Assembly (NCBI GenBank): GCA_003222055.1
Contig: QHUT01000076.1
Location: 1-32,392 of the forward strand
Length of the DNA: 32,392 bases
From: Gemmatimonadota bacterium
GTDB taxonomy: Bacteria > Gemmatimonadota > Gemmatimonadetes > Gemmatimonadales > GWC2-71-9
Reading direction: 5' to 3'
Shown here: one piece after another, positions 1-7,837 of the stretch
How the letters are laid out: each line of letters begins with the position of its first letter
Numbering within the stretch: position 1 is the first letter of the stretch
Position numbers and translations under genes: made by a program
The notes under the pieces: model-generated
What the model saw: only the letters and a program-made list of their open reading frames with translations
What the model was told of the DNA's origin: nothing
Databases searched by the model: none

Positions 1-202
1 CGTGCCGGTGGAATACCTCCTCGAGCACGCGCCGGTCGCCCACGTTGCCGTGCACGAACTCGACTCCGGGCGCGATGGCCGCGCGGTGTCCGGTGCTCAG
101 GTCGTCGAGCACGATCGGCACGTGACCCCGGGCGAGGAGCTGCTCCACCACGACGCTACCGATGTACCCCGCCCCTCCCGTGACCAGGACCCTATGTCCC
201 AT
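1..202 (-). CDS. galE: UDP-glucose 4-epimerase-type sugar epimerase, N-terminal fragment (cut by window edge)
   Basis: About 67 N-terminal residues of an extended short-chain dehydrogenase are visible; the rest lies left of the window. The protein starts [16 protein letters not shown], the NAD-binding glycine-rich loop in the form typical of GalE, and continues with [12 protein letters not shown], where the acidic residues after the second strand bind the adenosine ribose. GalE interconverts UDP-glucose and UDP-galactose in the cytoplasm. The ATG at 202 lies inside the end of hemA (11-base overlap) and is preceded by GGAG about 9 bases upstream, which suggests translational coupling. Without the C-terminal half, other UDP-sugar epimerases of this subfamily cannot be excluded. 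Confidence 0.8.
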   Translation of the reverse strand, partial: MGHRVLVTGGAGYIGSVVVEQLLARGHVPIVLDDLSTGHRAAIAPGVEFVHGNVGDRRVLEEVFHRH

Positions 203-1454
203 CCCGTCGCTCCAAACCGAACAGCCGCTTCAGGGCGTCGAGCAGCCCGTACCCCCGGCCGGCACGCGCGGCCTCCTTCAAGACGACGGTGGGTTGGTGG
301 AGGAATTTGTTGAGCAGCGCCTGGCTGAAGTACTCGATCTGGTCGCGATCCTCGGGGCTCAAGTGCGTGAGCCGGCGCAGCGTGCGCTCGAGCTCCGCCG
401 CGCGCACCGCCTCCATGCGCTCGCGGAACTCCCGCAACACGGGCACGACCACTAAGCCGCCGTACCACCCCCAGAAGCGCTCCACCTCCTCCGTCACGAT
501 CCGCTCGGCCGCGGGGATGTCGTTACGACGCTCGGCCGCCGCGTGCGCCGCCACGGCCTGCAGGTCGTCGAGATCGTACAGGAACACGTTCTCGAGCTGC
601 GCCACGGCGGGCTCCACGTCCCGCGGGACGGCGAGATCGAGAATGCACAGGGGTCGTCCACCGCGGCGCCCGATGGCCGCCGCCACGCGGTCCCAGGTGA
701 CGACGGCATGGGGTGCCGCAGTCGAGCTGAGCACGATGTCGCAGTCGCCGAAGTGCTCCCACGCTTCGTCGAGCGTGAGCGCCCGGGCGCCGAGCTCTTC
801 GGCGATCGCCCTGGCCCGCTCGTAGGTGCGGTTCGCGACGAGCGTGACACGCACACCCTCGGACACGAGGCACGTCGCGGCCAGCTCGGCGATGTCCCCC
901 GCGCCTAGAATCAGCGCGGAGCGGCCGGCGAGCTGGGTGAAGATCTTGCCGGCCACGGTGACCGCCGCCGACGGCGCCGATGCGGCACCGGTGGCGAGCC
1001 CGGTCTCACTGCGCACCCGGGCGCCCACCAGCAGCGCCGATTGGAACAGCCGGTGCAGCACCGGTCCCGCCAGGGGCCTCGAGGCGTCCCACGCGTCGCG
1101 CACCTGCCCCTGAATCTGCGGCTCGCCGAGGATCATCGAATCGAGCCCCGCCGATACGCGGTACAGGTGTCGCACGGCGTCGCGATCGCGCTGGACGTAG
1201 CCATACGCGCTCGCACTGCGCCCGGCACCCAGGCGCTCCGAGAGGAGCGCCCATACCGCTTCGGGAACGGTGTCGTCGGGCTCGGCCAGGTAGAACTCGG
1301 TGCGGTTGCACGTCGAGAGCAGCACACCGCCGCGCGCCCCAGCCGCCAACACCCGCTCGAGCGCCTGCGGCACCTCCCCCGTCGTGTGGGCGAAGCGCTC
1401 GCGCACGTCGAGGGGTGCCGTACGGTGATTCACACCCAGAACGGTGATGCTCAT
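192..1454 (-). CDS. hemA: Glutamyl-tRNA reductase
   Basis: Reduces glutamyl-tRNA(Glu) to glutamate-1-semialdehyde with NADPH, the first committed step of C5-pathway tetrapyrrole synthesis. The 420-residue length is usual. The N-terminal catalytic domain has [13 protein letters not shown] and [11 protein letters not shown], whose Cys49 is the expected thioester nucleophile, then [17 protein letters not shown] around residues 99-114. A Rossmann NADPH domain follows with [13 protein letters not shown], then a helical dimerisation domain ending at the stop. The ATG at 1454 gives the family N terminus [11 protein letters not shown]; the open frame runs further upstream, but that part lies over the neighbouring gene. 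The HemX/CcsA-like gene ends 11 bases upstream, the common hemX-hemA pairing. Confidence 0.97.
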   Translation of the reverse strand: MSITVLGVNHRTAPLDVRERFAHTTGEVPQALERVLAAGARGGVLLSTCNRTEFYLAEPDDTVPEAVWALLSERLGAGRSASAYGYVQRDRDAVRHLYRVSAGLDSMILGEPQIQGQVRDAWDASRPLAGPVLHRLFQSALLVGARVRSETGLATGAASAPSAAVTVAGKIFTQLAGRSALILGAGDIAELAATCLVSEGVRVTLVANRTYERARAIAEELGARALTLDEAWEHFGDCDIVLSSTAAPHAVVTWDRVAAAIGRRGGRPLCILDLAVPRDVEPAVAQLENVFLYDLDDLQAVAAHAAAERRNDIPAAERIVTEEVERFWGWYGGLVVVPVLREFRERMEAVRAAELERTLRRLTHLSPEDRDQIEYFSQALLNKFLHQPTVVLKEAARAGRGYGLLDALKRLFGLERRDGT

Positions 1455-1465
1455 AACCTCGTTGC

Positions 1466-2257
1466 TCAGAGGAACCGCTCGGTCCCGGGCGTCGTGAGCT
1501 TGAGCGCGAGATACACGAGCAGCACCGCCGCGAAGCTCGCGATACTCGCGAACGCCGCGCGCCGTCCCGCCCAGTGCCGCACCACGCGCACGCCCACCGC
1601 CCACCCGAGAACGAGCCACATGAGCATCCCCCACACTACCTGCGCGGCGTCCACCGACACACCCCCCGCATAGCGCACGCCAAACCCCAACAGCACTCCC
1701 AGGGTCACGGTCGGAAAGCCCACCACCAAAGATAGATGGTTCAGCTGGTCCAGCCGCTCCAGGGGGGGGAACAGCCGGAACACCTGGCCGAACCGTTTGG
1801 CTTTGAGCTCCCGGAACTGCAGCAGGTAGAGCGCCGCTGCGATGAACGCGAGTGCCAGCATGGCGAGGCCCAAGATGCTCACGGTGATGTGCAGGATCGA
1901 CCACGGGCTGCGCCCCGCGACCAGACGCGCGTCGGGTACGAGACCGATGAGCAAGGCCAGCCCGATGAGCCCCGTGGCGAGCGGCCCGGTGAACACGCCG
2001 ACGGCCGACGCCCGAAACGCCGCCTCACTCGCGACCTGGAAGAGCGCGAGGAACAGCGCGAGCATCGAGAGCGTCGGGGCGACGCCCATGAACGGCGTCA
2101 GCCGTGCGACCCCGAGCAGGTGCGCCGCGATGCCGGCAATGGGTACGCCCAGGAGCAGGCTGCGCGGTGCGGATCGCAGCCCAGCGAACGGCGCCAGCAC
2201 CAGCACTGTGGTCAGGGCGTACAGGCCCAGTGCGATGAAATGAGAAGTGAGCACCAC
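1466..2257 (-). CDS. hemX: HemX/CcsA-like cytochrome c assembly membrane protein
   Basis: A 263-residue integral membrane protein with about eight hydrophobic segments. It resembles the CcsA/CcmC/HemX family: the segments WSILHITVSILGLAML and LDQLNHLSLVVGFPTVTLG keep histidines where the family ligates or handles haem. The strict WWD-type tryptophan motif of true cytochrome c synthases is degraded here to VVWGMLMWLVLGW, so a HemX-type role (modulating HemA or haem handling) is more likely than CcsA itself. The gene lies directly upstream of hemA. The start is one of two tandem GTG codons near 2257. Family assignment is fairly secure; the exact function is inferred from context. Confidence 0.78.
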   Translation of the reverse strand: MVLTSHFIALGLYALTTVLVLAPFAGLRSAPRSLLLGVPIAGIAAHLLGVARLTPFMGVAPTLSMLALFLALFQVASEAAFRASAVGVFTGPLATGLIGLALLIGLVPDARLVAGRSPWSILHITVSILGLAMLALAFIAAALYLLQFRELKAKRFGQVFRLFPPLERLDQLNHLSLVVGFPTVTLGVLLGFGVRYAGGVSVDAAQVVWGMLMWLVLGWAVGVRVVRHWAGRRAAFASIASFAAVLLVYLALKLTTPGTERFL

Positions 2258-2299
2258 GAGCCATGAACACCGGCCCCGCCGGATGCGGGGACCGGCGAA

Positions 2300-3580
2300 T
2301 CAGGAAGGCATCTTCCGGATGAGCCGCACGGGCATGCCCGGAACGAGGTTGGGGTGGTCGATGTTGAGGATCAGTCCCGAGGACGAATGGTCGCGCGTGT
2401 GCACGATCTCGACCACCACCTGCACCTGCTCCGACGACGTCCCGGGCAGGCCGGCTGCCGGCTTGAAGGCCTCAAACACGTCGCCCGGGCTCACGCCGTC
2501 CGCCCGCCCGCGATTGATGAAGATGATCTGCTGCGGACCGGCGAGCACATGCAGGTCCCGCTCCGCGATCACCGTGCCCTCGAGCCCGCCATCGACCGGC
2601 GTGGGGCGCACCTGGCCCGGGTCCTTGAACGGCTCGAGCGGCAGCGCTAGGTGGCCCTCGTGGATGCGACCGAACTGCATCACCACGTCCGCCAACACCT
2701 GCCGACGCTGCGGCTCCGTCACGCGCGCCACGCCCACCGGCACCACGACGCCCCCCCACCCGGCGATGTCGCGATCCACGCGCACGATCAGCAGCGAGTC
2801 GCCCACGTGATACGAGGCGCTCCGCGGCGGCTGGATCGCAATCTGATCGAACGTCGTGGCCGACGAGCGCTCGGTGAGCCGTGGGATCGCCGGGGTGGCC
2901 GTATTCCCAAGGACCCGGCCGTAGGGAAGCCGTTCCTCCTCGGTGAGGAAGCCAGCCGAGTAGAACTCGCCCCGGCGCAACGGACGGTACGGCTGGTTCG
3001 TGTACGCCCGCAGCTCGTCCCGTACCTCCTGAGACGGCGTGCGGCGCCGATCGAAGATGGTCTGGTAGGTCTCCGTGGGTCCCGGCGGCGGGGCCACGAC
3101 CGCCGTGTCGACCACGGTGGTGGTATCGGCCGCCACGGTGTCGGCCGAGGGCGTGGGCTGCGCATGGACCGTGTCGGCAGCGACCTGCTGGGGCGCGGCG
3201 ACGAGCGTCGTGTCGGGCGCTTGAGCGACGCTCACGGCGCCCGCGAGGCTCAGCTCTTCACCAGGATAGATCCAGTGCGGGTCGTCGATGATCGACGTAT
3301 TGAGGCGATAGATCTCGGGCCAGAGCAGTGGATCGCTGAAATAGAGCTGGGCAATGGACCAGAGAGTCTCACCCCGGGTGACGACGTGAGTGGAGGGGAG
3401 CTGCCCCTCCGGGGCCGGCGCGGGCGCCGCTTGCGATGTATCCGGCGCCGGCCGCGATGTGTCCGGCCGTGCCTGCGTGGTGTCCTGCGCCACGAGCACC
3501 TGCGCCGGCCCCGCGAGCAGCCCTGCCACAAGGGCGAGCAGGGCTGCTCGTTCAGAACGGCAGATCGTCGTCCTCCTCAT
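2300..3580 (-). CDS. Secreted LysM-domain protein
   Basis: A 426-residue exported protein. The N terminus has a basic start (MRRTTICRSER) followed by a hydrophobic stretch ending near PAQVLVAQ, a plausible signal peptide. A Thr/Pro/Asp-rich linker precedes one LysM domain at about residues 64-112 (HVVTRGETLWSIAQLYF ... LLWPEIYRLN ... YPGEELSL), a peptidoglycan- or chitin-binding fold. A second low-complexity Ala/Thr/Val-rich spacer follows, then a long conserved-looking C-terminal region with IIFINRGRADGVSPGDVFEAF near residue 350, a pattern seen in other LysM envelope proteins. No hydrolase motif is visible. The ATG at 3580 has GGAGG six bases upstream and overlaps the end of ssb by 29 bases. 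Confidence 0.85.
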   Translation of the reverse strand: MRRTTICRSERAALLALVAGLLAGPAQVLVAQDTTQARPDTSRPAPDTSQAAPAPAPEGQLPSTHVVTRGETLWSIAQLYFSDPLLWPEIYRLNTSIIDDPHWIYPGEELSLAGAVSVAQAPDTTLVAAPQQVAADTVHAQPTPSADTVAADTTTVVDTAVVAPPPGPTETYQTIFDRRRTPSQEVRDELRAYTNQPYRPLRRGEFYSAGFLTEEERLPYGRVLGNTATPAIPRLTERSSATTFDQIAIQPPRSASYHVGDSLLIVRVDRDIAGWGGVVVPVGVARVTEPQRRQVLADVVMQFGRIHEGHLALPLEPFKDPGQVRPTPVDGGLEGTVIAERDLHVLAGPQQIIFINRGRADGVSPGDVFEAFKPAAGLPGTSSEQVQVVVEIVHTRDHSSSGLILNIDHPNLVPGMPVRLIRKMPS

Positions 3581-4058
3581 CCAGGGCCTCCGGGAACGCG
3601 TCGAGCGATTCCGCCTTGCCCCCCGCCTCGGGCGCCACCTTGGCGGCGGCCTTGGCCCGCGCGAAATCGCCTGAGCCCTCCCCGCCTCCCCCGCTGCCCC
3701 CTCCGCCCCCTCCCCGAGACGACAAGAGAAGCACTTCCCGCGCGATGATCTCGGTGGTGTACCGCGTCTGCTTCTCGCGATCCTCCCACGTGCGGTACTC
3801 GACCCGCCCCTCGACGTAGATCCGGTCGCCTTTCTTCATGTACTTCTCGGCCAGATCCGCGAGCTGGGCGCCCTTGTTGTTCCAGCAGATCACCCGGTGC
3901 CACTCGGTCTTTTCCTGCTTCTCGCCACCCTGCCCCGTCCACTGCCGGCTGGTCGCCAGCGACAGCGTGGCGACGCGGGAGCCGTTGTTGGTGCTCCGCA
4001 CCTCGGGATCGGCCCCTAAGTTCCCGATTAGCATGACCTTATTGAGACTGCGGCTCAC
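3552..4058 (-). CDS. ssb: Single-stranded DNA-binding protein
   Basis: Binds single-stranded DNA during replication, repair and recombination and recruits partners through its acidic tail. The 168 residues comprise an OB fold (about 1-110: SLNKVMLIGNLGADPEVR, RVATLSLATSR, TEWHRVICWN, KKGDRIYVEGRVEYRTWED), a Gly-rich linker (GGGGGGSGGGGEGSG) and the C-terminal tip DEEDDDLPF, the classic partner-binding peptide. I chose the GTG at 4058 because GGAGG lies six bases upstream and the protein then begins MSRSLNKVMLIG. A longer frame beginning with TTG at 4103 would start at the promoter -10 and is rejected. The gene is first of a unit continuing into the LysM gene, hemX, hemA and galE. Confidence 0.96.
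   Translation of the reverse strand: MSRSLNKVMLIGNLGADPEVRSTNNGSRVATLSLATSRQWTGQGGEKQEKTEWHRVICWNNKGAQLADLAEKYMKKGDRIYVEGRVEYRTWEDREKQTRYTTEIIAREVLLLSSRGGGGGGSGGGGEGSGDFARAKAAAKVAPEAGGKAESLDAFPEALDEEDDDLPF
3676..3715 (-). other. G-rich tract (possible G-quadruplex) within ssb
   Basis: The coding strand of the SSB glycine linker carries at least five runs of four or five G separated by one to four bases. That satisfies the usual four-run quadruplex pattern in both the DNA and the mRNA. The tract is explained at protein level by a Gly-rich linker in a high-GC genome, so a structural role is only possible. End positions are accurate to about one base. Confidence 0.5.
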
Positions 4059-4064
4059 GAAAAA

Positions 4065-4069
4065 CCTCC
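4065..4069 (-). promoter_or_regulatory. Ribosome binding site of ssb
   Basis: GGAGG on the minus strand, six bases before the GTG at 4058. It decides the ssb start in favour of GTG over the upstream TTG. Confidence 0.85.
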
Positions 4070-4104
4070 GAACGCTGGGCGGGTCCGGAACCAAGGGCGA
4101 CAAC

Positions 4105-4133
4105 AGTATATGACCCGCAAGTCATTCTGTCAA
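4105..4133 (-). promoter_or_regulatory. Sigma-70-type promoter of the ssb unit
   Basis: On the minus strand a perfect -35 hexamer TTGACA (4133-4128) is separated by exactly 17 bases from TATACT (4110-4105), a one-mismatch -10. Transcription would start near 4098, giving a leader of about 40 bases before the ssb GTG. It lies in the short gap between the rimI stop codon and ssb and is the clearest promoter in the window. Confidence 0.85.
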
Positions 4134-4153
4134 TCAAAGATACGCCACTTGGG

Positions 4154-4606
4154 CTAAAGTTTTGCAGACACCCCGGCCGGGTCAATCGCAGCGCATAGCA
4201 CGACCGCGTCCTCGACCGGCCTGCGGTAGTACCGCGCCCGTCGGGCCACCTCTCCGAACCCCAGCGCTTCGTAAAGCCGCCGGGCGCCCGCGTTCGACTC
4301 TCGCACCTCGAGGTACACCACGCGCACGCCCCGGGCCCCCAGCGCGGCGAGCACGTGCTCCACCAGCGCCCGTCCCACCCCGTGGCGCCGATGGGCCACG
4401 GCCACCCCAAGGTTCAGAATCTCACCCTCGTCCGCCGCGCAGTGCGCAATCACGTAGCCCGCGACCAGGCCGTCCACTTCGGCGACGAGGAACGGCAGAC
4501 CAGAGGTGACGCACTCCGCGAAGTCGCGACGTGACCAGGGATCGGAGAATACGGCGCGCTCGATCGCCGCGACGTCGTCGACGTCAGCCGGCGCGGCCGG
4601 ACGAAT
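4154..4606 (-). CDS. rimI: RimI-like N-terminal acetyltransferase (start codon uncertain)
   Basis: A GNAT-fold acetyltransferase; RimI acetylates the N terminus of ribosomal protein S18. Visible motifs are ERAVFSDPWSRRDF at the N terminus, EILNLGVAVAHRRHGVGRAL (strand four and the acetyl-CoA pyrophosphate loop with RRxGxG/A) and YLEVRESNAGARRLYEALGF, all strongly RimI-like. It follows tsaE and tsaB, the usual neighbourhood. No in-frame ATG, GTG or TTG precedes the conserved N terminus. Candidates are ATT at 4606 (used here, 150 residues), ACG at 4624 with GGGAGG six bases upstream, and CTG at 4657. A GTG at 4477 would remove about 43 residues of the domain. The end overlaps tsaB by at least 23 bases. 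Confidence 0.85.
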   Translation of the reverse strand: MRPAAPADVDDVAAIERAVFSDPWSRRDFAECVTSGLPFLVAEVDGLVAGYVIAHCAADEGEILNLGVAVAHRRHGVGRALVEHVLAALGARGVRVVYLEVRESNAGARRLYEALGFGEVARRARYYRRPVEDAVVLCAAIDPAGVSAKL

Positions 4607-5318
4607 CCGGGAAGGGACGGCCGTGGCGCGCCTCCCATTGGGCCTGCGCTTCGGCAGGACGTCCGTAGACCGGCTCGGCGATGGCGGGATCGTCGAGGGT
4701 ACGACCGACGCCGGGGCGCCCGAGCAGGGCGAGCAGCATCGTCGCGGCGGGGGGGAGGCTGTCGAGCGGTACGGGGGGGGCGCCGGCCCAATCGGTCATC
4801 TGGTCCGCGAAACCGGGGCCACCGCCGCCGACCACGAGGCGGGGGCGCACCGGGGCGACACGCACGAACTCGGCCGGCGTCAGGACGGCGGGCTCCACCA
4901 AGCTGTCCACGCGGTCGGGGTGGAAGGCGTACATCGCGCCGTACACCTGACCGCGCAGCGCGTCGAAACAGGCCGCCACCGGATCGGTGCCGAGGCGCAG
5001 CGACGCCCCGGCGGCTGCGGCCATGAGCGACGGAATGGTTCGAATGTCGAGCCCGGCCTCATGCGCCAGCCCCTTCGCCGCCGACCAGCCGATGCGCAGC
5101 CCGGTGAAGCTCCCCGGCCCATCCCCGACCACGATGCCTTCGAGGTCCCGGGGGCGGAGGCTCAGCCGGTCGAGCACGAAGTCGACCAACCGGATGATCT
5201 CCGCGGCGTGCCGGCGGGCTCCCTGCACGTGCGCCCCGCTCTCGGCGACCGGCGGCCGGCCGGCGGCGACGCTCGCGATGTCGGTGGCGGTATCGATCCC
5301 GAGCCAGAAGCCGACCAT
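4584..5318 (-). CDS. tsaB: tRNA threonylcarbamoyladenosine biosynthesis protein TsaB
   Basis: Partner of TsaD and TsaE in transferring threonylcarbamoyl to A37 of ANN-decoding tRNAs (t6A). The 244-residue protein belongs to the ASKHA fold: it begins MVGFWLGIDTATDIASVA, has GARRHAAEIIRLVDFVL (around residues 33-50) and the diagnostic VVGDGPGSFTGLRIGWSAAK (around 67-90). The ATG at 5318 is chosen because it starts just before the conserved first strand. The frame stays open further upstream only because it runs through the heptad repeat. The gene follows tsaE and overlaps rimI. No tsaD is in the window. Confidence 0.95.
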   Translation of the reverse strand: MVGFWLGIDTATDIASVAAGRPPVAESGAHVQGARRHAAEIIRLVDFVLDRLSLRPRDLEGIVVGDGPGSFTGLRIGWSAAKGLAHEAGLDIRTIPSLMAAAAGASLRLGTDPVAACFDALRGQVYGAMYAFHPDRVDSLVEPAVLTPAEFVRVAPVRPRLVVGGGGPGFADQMTDWAGAPPVPLDSLPPAATMLLALLGRPGVGRTLDDPAIAEPVYGRPAEAQAQWEARHGRPFPDSSGRAG

Positions 5319-5330
5319 CAAGCACAACCC

Positions 5331-5411
5331 GATTGCGGATTGTGGATTGCCGATTGCGGATTCGAAGCACGAACCACCAATCCGCAATCCGAAATCCGCA
5401 ATCCGCAATCC
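5331..5411. repeat. Heptad palindromic repeat, copy 1
   Basis: Two arms of about 32 bases form an imperfect inverted repeat (about three mismatches) around a 15-base loop at 5364-5378. Each arm is a tandem of the 7-mer GATTGCG and close variants (GATTGTG, GATTGCC, GATTTCG). The right arm (5379-5409) is an exact 31-base reverse-complement match to the left arm of copy 2 at 12181-12211. It fills most of the gap between the tsaE stop and the tsaB start. No T-tract follows on the coding strand, so it is not a standard terminator. Confidence 0.9.
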
Positions 5412-5430
5412 CGCGCCGCGACCGTCCTCG

Positions 5431-5841
5431 TCACCGAGTCTCCTCCAACTCCCGGATGTCCGGTTGCTCACCGTAACTCAGCCGAAAGTGCCGATCCAGC
5501 GGTGGCGCCCACGGTCCGGCGCGCTCCGGCCATTCGATCAGTACGATGGCCCCGTCGCGCATCATGTCGTCGAACGCGAGGTCGCGGGCCTCGTCGGGCG
5601 ACTTGAGCCGGTAGCAGTCTACATGGTAGACCGGCCGGCCGTCGGAGGTTTCGTAGTGATGCACGAGGGCGTAGGTGGGACTCGTGGCCAGTACGCGAGC
5701 GCCGAGGCCCGCGCAGATCGCCTGGACCAGAGTCGTCTTCCCCGTCCCGAGCTCGCCGGAGAGCCCGATCACGACGGGGCCCGCGAGGTCGCGCCCGAGC
5801 GCGTCACCGAACCGCTGGAGCTCGTCCGCGGACAGGCGCAT
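5431..5841 (-). CDS. tsaE: tRNA threonylcarbamoyladenosine biosynthesis ATPase TsaE
   Basis: P-loop ATPase that drives the TsaB-TsaD complex in t6A synthesis. The 136-residue length is typical. The Walker A loop is [15 protein letters not shown] (about residues 29-43), followed by [11 protein letters not shown], the family's switch-like segment, then HVDCYRL with the conserved Asp, and IVLIEWPER near residue 100, the Walker B-like strand with Glu-Trp. The ATG at 5841 lies inside the end of uvrB (38-base overlap). It is followed by the heptad palindrome and then tsaB. Confidence 0.95.
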   Translation of the reverse strand: MRLSADELQRFGDALGRDLAGPVVIGLSGELGTGKTTLVQAICAGLGARVLATSPTYALVHHYETSDGRPVYHVDCYRLKSPDEARDLAFDDMMRDGAIVLIEWPERAGPWAPPLDRHFRLSYGEQPDIRELEETR

Positions 5842-7828
5842 GACGCCCGGTGTCGGCTTCGGCCCGGAGCTCGAGGATCTGGTCGCGCAGCACGGCGGCG
5901 AGCTCGAAGTCGAGCTCTTCGGCGGCGGCCTGCATCTGACTTTCCAGCAGCTTGATGAGGGCGTCGCGCTCCTTGGCGTCGGCCGGGCGCGGTACGCCGC
6001 CCGCGGCGGGGCGTGCGGTCTTGGCGTCCGCGAAACGGGTGGCGAAGCGGACCTGGTCGACGGATTTGACGATCGAACGGGGCGTGATGCCGTGCTGCGC
6101 GTTGTACGCCACCTGCGCCTCGCGCCGGCGGGTCATCTCTTCGAGGGCGCGCTGCATGGAGCCGGTGACGCGGTCGGCATAGAGAATCGCGCGCCCCTGC
6201 AGGTGGCGCGCGGCGCGGCCGACGGTCTGGATGAGCGACCGGTCGGACCGCAGGAACCCTTCCTGGTCCGCATCCAGGATGGCCACGAGCGACACCTCCG
6301 GCAGATCGAGCCCCTCGCGCAGCAGATTGATTCCCACGAGCACGTCGAATTCGCCGAGCCGCAGGCCCCGAATGATCTCGACCCGCTCGATCGCGTCGAT
6401 CTCGGAATGCAGGTAGCGCACGCGCACCCCGTGCTGCTGCAGATAGTCGGTGAGGTCCTCGGCCATCCGCTTGGTGAGAGTGGTGACGAGCACGCGCTCG
6501 CCCTTCTTCTCGCGCAGCCGGATCTCGTGCAGCAGGTCGTCGACCTGCCCCTTCACGGGACGGACTTCCACCTCGGGGTCCACGAGGCCGGTCGGGCGGA
6601 TGATCTGCTCGACGACGACGCCGCCGGCCAGCCGCAGCTCTTCCTCGCCCGGCGTGGCCGACACGAACACGATCCGCGGCACGAGCTGCATGAACTCGTC
6701 TATGCGCAACGGCCGGTTATCCAGGGCGGAGGGCAGCCGGAACCCGTAATCGACCAGGGTCTGCTTGCGGGAGCGGTCTCCTTCGTACATCCCGGCGACC
6801 TGCGGCAGCGTCTGGTGCGACTCGTCGAGGATGCACAGGTAGTCGGCGGGGAAGTAGTCGAGCAGGCACGCGGGGCGCTCCCCCGCCGCGCGGCCGGTCA
6901 AGTGGCGCGAGTAGTTCTCGATCCCCGTGCATCGCCCGACCTCGAGCAGCATGTCGATGTCGAAGTTGGTGCGCGACTCGAGGCGCTGGGCCTCGAGCAG
7001 CTTGTTCCGGGCACGCAGCTCCGCGAGACGGCCCGTGAGCTCGGCCCGGATGGCCGCGACGGCACGCTGGATGGTGGGGCGCTCGGTCACGAAATGGGTG
7101 GCGGGATAGACGGCGGCGCGCGGTAGCTCGGTGATGGTGTCGCCCGTGAGCGGGTCGATCTTCGCGATGCGCTCCACCGTGTCGCCCCAGAATTCGATGC
7201 GCACCGCCTGCTCGTCGTAGGCGGGGAACACCTCGATCGTATCGCCCCGTACGCGGAACGTGCCGCGTTCGAACGCGACGTCGTTCCGCTGATATTGCAC
7301 GCCCACCAGCTGCTCGAGCAGCGCGTCCCGGCCGCGCTCCTCGCCCACGCTCGCCGTCACGAGGCGCTGCCGGTACATCTCGGGATCGCCCAGGCCGTAA
7401 ATGGCCGAGACGCTCGCGACGATCACTACGTCCTCGCGCTCCATCAGGCTCGACGTGGCCCGCAGCCGCAACCGGTCGATGTCGTCGTTGATCGACGAAT
7501 CCTTGGCGATGTAGGTGTCGGTCTGCGGGACGTAGGCCTCGGGCTGGTAGTAGTCGTAGTAGGAGATGAAGAATTCGACGGCGCTCCGCGGGAAGAACGA
7601 CTTGAGCTCCCCGTACAGCTGGGCCGCGAGCGTCTTGTTGTGCGACAGCACGAGCGTGGGGCGCCCGAACCGGGCGATGACGTGCGCCATCGTCATCGTC
7701 TTGCCCGAGCCGGTGACGCCGAGCAGCGTCTGGTAGCGGTCGTCCCGGGCGAGGCCCGCCGACAGCTCCCGGATGGCGCGCGGCTGATCCCCCGCCGGCG
7801 TGAACGGGGACACGAGGTCGAACGGCAT
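5804..7828 (-). CDS. uvrB: UvrABC excision nuclease subunit B
   Basis: Damage-verifying DNA helicase of nucleotide excision repair; loads on DNA with UvrA and recruits UvrC. At 674 residues it is full length. Motifs in order: [11 protein letters not shown] at the N terminus, Walker [13 protein letters not shown], the beta-hairpin region [20 protein letters not shown], the Walker B/DEAH-like box [12 protein letters not shown], helicase motifs V and VI in [19 protein letters not shown] and QTVGRAARH, and a C-terminal UVR coiled-coil ([20 protein letters not shown]) that contacts UvrC. A short basic tail follows, overlapping tsaE. It starts nine bases after the rel stop codon. Confidence 0.98.
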   Translation of the reverse strand: MPFDLVSPFTPAGDQPRAIRELSAGLARDDRYQTLLGVTGSGKTMTMAHVIARFGRPTLVLSHNKTLAAQLYGELKSFFPRSAVEFFISYYDYYQPEAYVPQTDTYIAKDSSINDDIDRLRLRATSSLMEREDVVIVASVSAIYGLGDPEMYRQRLVTASVGEERGRDALLEQLVGVQYQRNDVAFERGTFRVRGDTIEVFPAYDEQAVRIEFWGDTVERIAKIDPLTGDTITELPRAAVYPATHFVTERPTIQRAVAAIRAELTGRLAELRARNKLLEAQRLESRTNFDIDMLLEVGRCTGIENYSRHLTGRAAGERPACLLDYFPADYLCILDESHQTLPQVAGMYEGDRSRKQTLVDYGFRLPSALDNRPLRIDEFMQLVPRIVFVSATPGEEELRLAGGVVVEQIIRPTGLVDPEVEVRPVKGQVDDLLHEIRLREKKGERVLVTTLTKRMAEDLTDYLQQHGVRVRYLHSEIDAIERVEIIRGLRLGEFDVLVGINLLREGLDLPEVSLVAILDADQEGFLRSDRSLIQTVGRAARHLQGRAILYADRVTGSMQRALEEMTRRREAQVAYNAQHGITPRSIVKSVDQVRFATRFADAKTARPAAGGVPRPADAKERDALIKLLESQMQAAAEELDFELAAVLRDQILELRAEADTGRHAPVRGRAPAVR

Positions 7829-7837
7829 CGACGAAAG

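Noticed and set aside
2651-3748. Rightward open frame opposite the LysM gene and the end of ssb
   Set aside because: Arg/Pro-rich shadow with no family features.
4059-4103. Upstream TTG start for ssb (15 extra residues)
   Set aside because: The frame would begin at about the transcription start and promoter -10; the GTG at 4058 has a proper GGAGG and the family N terminus.
5331-5411. CRISPR-like array
   Set aside because: The short repeats have a 7-base period with no spacers and form two inverted arms, unlike CRISPR repeats; no cas gene is nearby.
5319-5471. N-terminal extension of TsaB reading through the repeat
   Set aside because: The heptapeptide-like GLRIADFGLRIG segment is a translation of the heptad repeat; the TsaB fold starts at 5318.
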